64,000 nt of DNA from an uncultured Oscillospiraceae bacterium (GTDB taxonomy: Bacteria; Bacillota; Clostridia; Oscillospirales; Acutalibacteraceae): the NCBI GenBank assembly GCA_900542575.1, contig UQOE01000008.1, positions 9,355 through 73,354 on the forward strand. Direction: 5' to 3'. Shown piece after piece: positions 59,117 through 64,000 of the stretch. The notes under the pieces were generated by a model. That model was not told the origin of the DNA, made no database searches, and worked only from the letters and a program-made list of their open reading frames with translations. Each line of letters opens with the position of its first letter. Within the stretch, counting starts at the first letter, position 1. Made by a program: the position numbers and the translations under genes.

Positions 59117-60064
59117 ATGGCACAAATCACAAAAGCAACCCGTCAGGGATACGCAGACGGACTTCTGCTCCTCGGCGAGAAAGACGAAAATGTCATCGTT
59201 CTCGATGCAGACCTTGCCGGCGCCACCTATACCGGCAAGTTCAAGGCAAAGTTCCCGGAGCGTTTCTTTGACTGCGGCATTGCAGAGCAGAACATGATGG
59301 GCATTGCCGCCGGCCTCTCGCTCTCCGGTTTCACCGTATTTGCCAGCTCCTTTGCTATGTTTGCGGCAGGACGTGCTTTCGAGCAGATCCGCAATTCCAT
59401 CGGCTATCCGCATCTGAATGTCAAGATTGCCGCCAGCCATGCCGGCATCTCCGTCGGTGAAGACGGCGCTTCCCATCAGTGCAATGAGGACATTGCCCTG
59501 ATGCGCTCTATCCCGGGCATGACAATCATCAACCCGGCAGATGCCGTGGAGGCCCGTGCTGCCGTACTCGCGGCCGCCAAATACGTTGGCCCGGTCTACC
59601 TGCGGTTCGGCCGTCTGGCAGTCCCGATCATCTTCAACAAGAGCAACTATAAATTTGAGTGGGGGAAGGGCATCCAGCTCACCGAGGGAAACGATGTTGC
59701 CATCCTCGCAACAGGCCTCATGGTCAATGAAGCCCTTGTGGCTGCGGAGAGCCTGAAAAATGACGGTATCAACGCACGCGTCATCAACATCCATACCATC
59801 AAACCGCTCGATGAAGACATTGTCCTGAATGCCGCCAAAGAATGCGGATGCGTCGTCACCGCAGAGGAGCACAATATCATCGGCGGTCTTGGCGGAGCCG
59901 TCTGTGAGTGTCTGAGTACCAAACTTCCGACCCCGGTCTACCGCATCGGCGTCGAGGACGTCTTCGGCCGTTCCGGCCCGGCCAAAGATCTTCTTCACCT
60001 CTATGGCCTGGACTCGGCTCATATTATCTCTGCCTGCAAAACGGCGGTACACAATAAGGGCTGA
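59117..60064 (+). CDS. Transketolase, C-terminal subunit
   Basis: A 315-residue partner of the upstream gene, carrying the pyrimidine-binding and C-terminal domains: VLDADLAGATYTGKF, FDCGIAEQNMMGIAAGL, and the C-terminal EEHNIIGGLGGAV. The ATG at 59117 has AAGGAGG, 12 bases after the first subunit's stop. The pair makes sugar phosphates by two-carbon transfer. Confidence 0.94.
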   Translation: MAQITKATRQGYADGLLLLGEKDENVIVLDADLAGATYTGKFKAKFPERFFDCGIAEQNMMGIAAGLSLSGFTVFASSFAMFAAGRAFEQIRNSIGYPHLNVKIAASHAGISVGEDGASHQCNEDIALMRSIPGMTIINPADAVEARAAVLAAAKYVGPVYLRFGRLAVPIIFNKSNYKFEWGKGIQLTEGNDVAILATGLMVNEALVAAESLKNDGINARVINIHTIKPLDEDIVLNAAKECGCVVTAEEHNIIGGLGGAVCECLSTKLPTPVYRIGVEDVFGRSGPAKDLLHLYGLDSAHIISACKTAVHNKG

Positions 60065-60086
60065 CGTACGTTTCTCTGAAAAGATT

Positions 60087-60120
60087 GTTCCCGGGCGCTG
60101 TTCTGGTGCCCGGGACTTTT
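60087..60120 (+). terminator. Intrinsic terminator after the transketolase genes
   Basis: TCCCGGGC (60089-60096) pairs with GCCCGGGA (60108-60115), followed by TTTT. Confidence 0.85.
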
Positions 60121-60150
60121 GAAAAATAATGAGAAATCGCTAATTTTGTC

Positions 60151-60179
60151 TTGATTTTTATTAGCAAAATCTATATAAT
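60151..60179 (+). promoter_or_regulatory. Promoter of tRNA-Pro
   Basis: TTGATT (60151-60156), a 17-base spacer and perfect TATAAT (60174-60179), about 45 bases before the mature tRNA end. Confidence 0.8.
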
Positions 60180-60223
60180 ATAAAACGTCGCCAAGAGAGA
60201 CTAGGACGGCACAACAACTGAAT

Positions 60224-60300
60224 CGGGATGTGGCGAAGTTTGGTATCGCGCTTGGTTCGGGACCAAGAGGCCCCGGGTTCGAATCCCGGCATTCCGACCA
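60224..60300 (+). tRNA. tRNA-Pro, anticodon CGG
   Basis: A full cloverleaf with encoded CCA: acceptor CGGGATG pairs with CATTCCG (one G-T), D stem GCGA/TCGC, anticodon stem CTTGG/CCAAG with loop TTCGGGA, and T arm CCGGG-TTCGAAT-CCCGG. The anticodon CGG reads CCG. It is 77 bases with CCA. Confidence 0.96.
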
Positions 60301-60303
60301 CAA

Positions 60304-60349
60304 AAAAGCCTTGAAACTGCGTAGTTATGCGGGTTTCAAGGCTTTTTCC
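60304..60349 (+). terminator. Intrinsic terminator after tRNA-Pro
   Basis: AAAAGCCTTGAAAC (60304-60317) pairs with GTTTCAAGGCTTTT (60333-60346), followed by more T. Confidence 0.9.
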
Positions 60350-60400
60350 TTTTCTCCCGCATTGCGCGGAAATCGGGCAAAAAGGGGCTGTTTTGGTACC

Positions 60401-60542
60401 AATGTATACCAGAATGTATACCGGCTTATCGGAAAATGTTCCTTTGTCCTGAACAATTTTTTTATTTTCTGTACGATTGTCCAAAAACAGTCGTCCGTCT
60501 TTATACGCGTATGATATGATGGGCTTGGGTAAAACAATCGTA
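60401..60542. repeat. Repeats and nested dyads upstream of the SDR gene
   Basis: AATGTATACC occurs twice at a 12-base period (60401-60410, 60413-60422). TACGATTGT (60472-60480) and ACAATCGTA (60534-60542) form a nine-base inverted repeat whose centre is also the centre of the palindrome ATACGCGTAT (60503-60512). No gene is in 60350-60561. Confidence 0.6.
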
Positions 60543-60561
60543 TGATAAAGGAGGAATTGTA

Positions 60562-61368
60562 ATGATCCAAAACAAGAACATCGTACTGACCGGCTGCAAC
60601 AGCGGCATCGGATACGAAGTGCTGAAGCTTTTCCTGGAGGGAAACAACCGGGTTCTCTGCGTCGACAAAGACACCTGGAATCTGGACAAGCTCGGCAATT
60701 CGAATGCCATCATCATGCAGCAGGATGTCTCTTCCAAAGAAGGAGTCGATGCAGTCTTTGAACGTGCAGAGAAAGAGTTCGACTTTATTGATATCTTCTA
60801 TGCCAATGCGGGGTACCCGTACTATGAGGAAATTGACTATGTGGACTGGGACCGCACGGCCTCCATGTTCGAGACAAATGTCTTCTCACCGATCTATTCC
60901 TACGAGAAGTATCGCGAATACCTGAACGGCCGGAAGGGGATTATGGCCATTACAGTCTCCGCCATCGGCACCATGGCCATGCCGGGTTTCACAATTTATT
61001 CTGCCTCCAAATTTGCCATGCACGGGTTCCAGCAGGGACTGCGGCTGGAGCTCCCGAAGAACATTCAGCTCACCTGCCTGTATCCAATTGCCACAAATAC
61101 CAACTTTTTCTACACGGCCAATCCCATTAAATTCTTTAAGCCGTTCCCGGTTCAACAGCCGGATCACGTGGCGAAATGTATGGTTCGGGGAATTGAGAAA
61201 GGTACCGCTGAGGTCAGCCCCAGCAAGCTTTTCGACTTCGCAATCCAGCTGATGAAATTTGTGCCCATCGTTCGTACCCTCTATTGGGATGCGGAAAAGG
61301 TCAAATTTGAAATCTACAAAAAGGACAAAAAGAAAGCAAACCCGCCCCCCAGCAAAAAGGTCTATTAA
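60562..61368 (+). CDS. Short-chain dehydrogenase/reductase
   Basis: A 268-residue NAD(P)-dependent enzyme: cofactor loop TGCNSGIG at 10-17, NAG in FYANAGYP, and catalytic Tyr/Lys in YSASK. A C-terminal segment (FFKPFPVQQPDHVAKCMVRGI and a hydrophobic stretch) resembles membrane-associated SDRs that reduce lipid ketones, but the substrate cannot be told. GGAGGAA precedes the ATG. Confidence 0.85.
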   Translation: MIQNKNIVLTGCNSGIGYEVLKLFLEGNNRVLCVDKDTWNLDKLGNSNAIIMQQDVSSKEGVDAVFERAEKEFDFIDIFYANAGYPYYEEIDYVDWDRTASMFETNVFSPIYSYEKYREYLNGRKGIMAITVSAIGTMAMPGFTIYSASKFAMHGFQQGLRLELPKNIQLTCLYPIATNTNFFYTANPIKFFKPFPVQQPDHVAKCMVRGIEKGTAEVSPSKLFDFAIQLMKFVPIVRTLYWDAEKVKFEIYKKDKKKANPPPSKKVY

Positions 61369-61381
61369 GGAAATGAATTCC

Positions 61382-61420
61382 GAAGCTGCTGCAGGAAATT
61401 TTCCTGCAGCAGCTTCTTTT
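61382..61420 (+). terminator. Intrinsic terminator after the SDR gene
   Basis: GAAGCTGCTGCAGGA (61382-61396) pairs with TCCTGCAGCAGCTTC (61402-61416), then TTTT. Confidence 0.9.
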
Positions 61421-61447
61421 GACTTTTGCGTCCAGTTGCGTTATTTT
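61419..61447 (+). promoter_or_regulatory. Promoter of the rrf2-family gene
   Basis: TTGACT (61419-61424), a 17-base spacer and TATTTT (61442-61447). It overlaps the end of the preceding terminator. Confidence 0.6.
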
Positions 61448-61459
61448 TTAAATAACAAC

Positions 61460-61476
61460 AATCGGCAAGTCCGATT
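61460..61476 (+). promoter_or_regulatory. Possible operator of the Rrf2 regulator
   Basis: The inverted repeat AATCGG-caagt-CCGATT lies 13 bases after the -10 box and just before the ribosome site; self-repression is plausible. Confidence 0.45.
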
Positions 61477-61489
61477 CGGGAGGCAGGCC

Positions 61490-61954
61490 ATGAAATATTC
61501 GACTCGCCTGAGCGACGCGGTCCATGTTCTTATCTATATCTGGCAGAATCAGCGGGAAACCGTCACCAGCAGCCAGATTGCCAACAGCATACACACCAAC
61601 CCATCCTATGTGCGGCAGCTGATGGCACAGCTCAAAAATGCCGGCATTCTGCGCAGCACCCAGGGCTGTGCGAAACCGACACTCGAGCGCCCCGCAGAGG
61701 ACATCACGCTGCTGGCCGTATATCGCGCGGTGGAAGGGGAAAAGCTGCTTCTGCACCAGGATCAGGACACCAATCCCGGATGCCGGGTCGGCACAAATAT
61801 TCAGGCTTCTCTCGCAGACTACTACAGGCGGGTGCAGAATGCTGCAGAGCGGGAAATGGCGAGTATCACCCTGAAGGACATCATTGACACTTATCTGGAA
61901 CGTATGGACCGGGAGAACAAAAAAACGCCCCCTGCGGCGGCAGAGAGCGAATAA
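61490..61954 (+). CDS. Rrf2-family transcriptional regulator
   Basis: A 154-residue regulator. The winged helix (TSSQIANSIHTNPSYVRQLMAQLKNAGIL) is at about 25-55. It has only two cysteines (GCAKP and PGCRV), so it does not show the three-cysteine [2Fe-2S] site of IscR; it looks more like the clusterless YwnA type. The ATG at 61490 has GGGAGG. The target is unknown apart from a possible own operator. Confidence 0.85.
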   Translation: MKYSTRLSDAVHVLIYIWQNQRETVTSSQIANSIHTNPSYVRQLMAQLKNAGILRSTQGCAKPTLERPAEDITLLAVYRAVEGEKLLLHQDQDTNPGCRVGTNIQASLADYYRRVQNAAEREMASITLKDIIDTYLERMDRENKKTPPAAAESE

Positions 61955-61993
61955 TCTCGAATGGAAGCACGGAGAGACATCCGTGTTTCTTTT

Positions 61994-62953
61994 CTATATT
62001 CCGGGGAGAAGTTTTTCCCGCAGGCACTGTTTAAAGGCAAACGGGGATTCGGCCAGGACATCGTGCCCGGTGTCGTCAAACCAGATCAGATCTTTATCGG
62101 GCGCTGCAATGGCATTATAGTAGTCATCCAGCAGAGATGCGGGTGTGTTCTGGTCCTGGCGTCCCTGGAAAATGTAATAGGGTACGTCAAAGACAGGAAT
62201 ATGGGCCAATAAGTCAATTTTGGCGAGCTGGGGCCACATGCGTTTCAGGCAGAGCTGATACCCTTTCGCAGTCCCAAGTTTGTCCTCCAGCGTAAACTCC
62301 CGGGACAGGAGGATGGGCAGTGCAACGCTGGTCAGATAGCTCTTGCTCTCGTGGTTCTGCCCGCCGTATTTTGTGAGAAGCCGCCGCTGTGCCATCAGGC
62401 CGTCGAACCCGCCGTTGTAGATGCCGCCGGCAGGGGGGCCGATACGCTTCAGTATGGCAAGATCTTTTTTGTTCCCGGCCTCTTTGGCTTTTCGCAGGAC
62501 GTACTCATAGGAACGGTCCTCATTTTTCTCTGTGTTGACGAGCTGCCCGTATCCGATATAGGCGCTGACCAGTTCCGGATAGCGGTCGACGACGAGGGTG
62601 CCGAGGCAGGTGCCCCAGCTCAGACAGCAGAGGATGATCTTCTCTTTGTCCAGGGTGCGGCAGAGGTACACAAGGAGATCTCTGCAGTCAGAGACAAGCT
62701 GTTCGATCGTCAGGGTGTTCGGGTTGCAGCCGGCATAGGAACCTCCGGTGCCGCGTTGGTCCCAGGAGACGACGGTGAAGTCATCCGTCAGATCCAGGTC
62801 CTCCCGCGCAATATCCGCGCGATTCGGCACGCCGGGCCCGCCGTGAAGAAACAGCAGAACCGGATGGCCGATATCTGTGCTCCAGATATGGATGGTCTGC
62901 GGGAACCCGCCGAGCGTTACCTTTTCTTTTCGGTCAATGGTCAGGGGTCTCAT
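61994..62953 (-). CDS. Alpha/beta hydrolase of the proline iminopeptidase type
   Basis: A 319-residue hydrolase from ATG 62953 (GGAGG is too near the ATG at 62959). FLHGGPGVPN is the oxyanion loop; SWDQRGTGGSY is typical of S33 peptidases. The nucleophile elbow is CLSWGT, where the first position is Cys in place of Gly. The His is in DDTGHDVLAE. It could be a proline iminopeptidase or another esterase; the substrate is uncertain. Confidence 0.8.
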   Translation of the reverse strand: MRPLTIDRKEKVTLGGFPQTIHIWSTDIGHPVLLFLHGGPGVPNRADIAREDLDLTDDFTVVSWDQRGTGGSYAGCNPNTLTIEQLVSDCRDLLVYLCRTLDKEKIILCCLSWGTCLGTLVVDRYPELVSAYIGYGQLVNTEKNEDRSYEYVLRKAKEAGNKKDLAILKRIGPPAGGIYNGGFDGLMAQRRLLTKYGGQNHESKSYLTSVALPILLSREFTLEDKLGTAKGYQLCLKRMWPQLAKIDLLAHIPVFDVPYYIFQGRQDQNTPASLLDDYYNAIAAPDKDLIWFDDTGHDVLAESPFAFKQCLREKLLPGI

Positions 62954-63019
62954 ATTCATATTCCTCCTTTCCGGTCAGCATAATCCATCTCCGAGATAAT
63001 TGATAGCAAAAAAACGAAA

Positions 63020-63766
63020 TTAAATGTCTGACAATGCTTCTGCCGTCAGACCGGCAAATTCCACCGGAAGACTGAAGGCGCAGTTGTGGACGCCGGGGTA
63101 ATAAAGAACCGGCGCATGGAGCAGCTCTGCAGAGCGCAGCGTTTCCTCGTAAATCAGGGTACCTTTGCTCTGCTCCCCGACGGCAAACAGCACAGGGATC
63201 TTTTTCAGCGCCTCATAAGGGGTGCGATACCGGAGCAGAAAAGTCCGGTCATAGCGGAGCAGGGCCTCCGCGTCCGGGCGGATGTTGGCAATTTCCTCTT
63301 CAGTCGCAGCGCGTCCGCGAGTATCCTTTCGCTTCAGAGGCGGGAAGAAGACGCCGGCTCTCTTTTGACGAAAGATGCGGTCCATGCTGAAGGCCGGCTC
63401 AAACAGCAGGAGCTTCCGGATGAGATCCGGGTGCAGCTCCGCCAGCCTCTCTGCGACAAAACCGCCGAGGCTGTGGCCGACGACAAAGGCCGGCTCTCCG
63501 CCGCCGAAGGCGCGGATCAGCGCCGCTGCATCCTCCGCGTGGGCGGTCAGAATGTCGTCGGATGGATGCGTCCCACTGCGCACATGGCCCCGCCGGTCAT
63601 AGGAGATGACATGGAAACGTGCCGAGAGCAGGCGGCCGGTGTCTTTATAAAAATCCGCATCCGTCGCTGCTCCGTGGATCAGGAGCAGGAGCGGCCCCGT
63701 TCCGGATTCCCGTACATACAGCGGCGTGCCGTCAAAGCTCTGAAAGCTGGGTTCTCTGTAATACAT
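63020..63766 (-). CDS. Alpha/beta hydrolase
   Basis: A 248-residue protein with LLIHGAATDADFY oxyanion loop, nucleophile elbow VVGHSLGGFVAE, and a C-terminal histidine in PGVHNCAF. There is no signal peptide. It lies upstream of the other hydrolase on the same strand and may share a transcript. The substrate is unknown; small esters or lactones are typical of the family. Confidence 0.85.
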   Translation of the reverse strand: MYYREPSFQSFDGTPLYVRESGTGPLLLLIHGAATDADFYKDTGRLLSARFHVISYDRRGHVRSGTHPSDDILTAHAEDAAALIRAFGGGEPAFVVGHSLGGFVAERLAELHPDLIRKLLLFEPAFSMDRIFRQKRAGVFFPPLKRKDTRGRAATEEEIANIRPDAEALLRYDRTFLLRYRTPYEALKKIPVLFAVGEQSKGTLIYEETLRSAELLHAPVLYYPGVHNCAFSLPVEFAGLTAEALSDI

Positions 63767-64000
63767 AGCTGCCTCCCAATTTGTTCGATGCTTTTACCAT
63801 ATGCGGCCGCCGGCAGTTTGTCAAACCGCCCGCGCGATTCATTGATATTGCCGGCAACTGTTCTGATGTTCCCATGCCGGGGAGAATTTTACCCGGCAGA
63901 TATTTGATCGTCTCCTATAAAAAGGGCCCCTGCAGAAATTCATTCTGGACCGAACCAGTAAAATCGGACAATAGCAAAAAGCCCCCTCATGTAGGATAAT
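63767..64000. other. Window end, no supported gene
   Basis: This 234-base stretch has only a short open frame (63781-63999) without a ribosome site or recognisable motif. It must hold the minus-strand hydrolase promoter, but no clear boxes were found. AAAAAGCCCCCTC near the end may be half of a terminator for a gene beyond the window. Confidence 0.4.

Noticed and set aside
60161..60484. A small minus-strand protein overlapping the tRNA (starting MPGFEPG)
   Set aside because: This is the well-known false translation of the complement of a tRNA gene.
60224..60560. tRNA-Pro as the boundary of an integrated element
   Set aside because: No integrase, excisionase or repeated tRNA end was found in the following 3.5 kb; only short repeats remain.
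1..64000. CRISPR arrays, insertion sequences, toxin-antitoxin pairs or biosynthetic clusters
   Set aside because: No regularly spaced repeats, transposase motifs, small paired genes or synthetase modules were seen on either strand.

Overview
This window looks like a chromosomal piece of an anaerobic, low-spore-lineage Clostridia bacterium (Firmicutes), probably an Oscillospirales/Ruminococcaceae-type gut organism with about 55-60% GC. The evidence is the Firmicutes housekeeping order (phoH-ybeY-era-recO-mutS2; ylxM-ffh-rpsP-khpA-rimM-trmD; rsmD-coaD; sepF-divIVA-lspA-rluD), an HPr with both His15 and Ser46, a split two-gene transketolase, a manganese family II pyrophosphatase with CBS domains, RNase M5 and sigma-A promoters with near-consensus boxes. 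No CRISPR array, insertion sequence, prophage or rRNA was seen. The taxon is inferred from gene content only.

Layout. 1-18.4 kb is a dense plus-strand core: DNA repair, ribosome assembly and tRNA modification, signal recognition particle, HPr, nucleotide excision repair, CoA synthesis, then a PucR-type regulator and the ftsE-ftsX-M23 hydrolase division module. 18.5-30 kb starts with GntR and TetR regulators on the minus strand. A TetR-type palindrome sits at the start of a plus-strand operon of three flavin/iron-sulfur proteins (GlpA-like with a BON domain, a GlpB-like disulfide-family oxidoreductase, DUF1667) and a homologue of eukaryotic alkyl-dihydroxyacetonephosphate synthase. Two diacylglycerol-kinase-family paralogues, a zinc-ribbon membrane protein and the pyrophosphatase follow. 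30-35 kb holds two family I.5 lipases (one without and one with a signal peptide), a ferritin-like protein, a second TetR and a wrecked glycoside hydrolase 3 gene.

35-41 kb is mainly minus strand: an amylase with two flavoproteins, then a lower-GC, repeat-bearing stretch with an SH3 protein and a frameshifted secreted protein. 41-60 kb is again core: alaS, HIT, a frameshifted comEC, an InlB-repeat protein, cardiolipin synthase, holA, an RNase M5-CCA transferase fusion, miaA, an HlyD-like protein, yggS, sepF, divIVA, lspA, rluD, transketolase and a tRNA-Pro(CGG). 60.5-64 kb has a short-chain dehydrogenase, an Rrf2 regulator and two alpha/beta hydrolases.

The two strongest candidates for something new are the in-frame fusion of a 5S rRNA maturation nuclease to the tRNA CCA-adding enzyme (49949-51916), and the TetR-governed cluster at 20-27.8 kb. 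That cluster joins glycerol-3-phosphate/DHAP redox genes, an alkyl-DHAP-synthase homologue with its catalytic residues kept, and two lipid kinases. It suggests ether-lipid synthesis or turnover by a route different from the known anaerobic plasmalogen pathway. Both are readings of sequence and context, not demonstrated functions.
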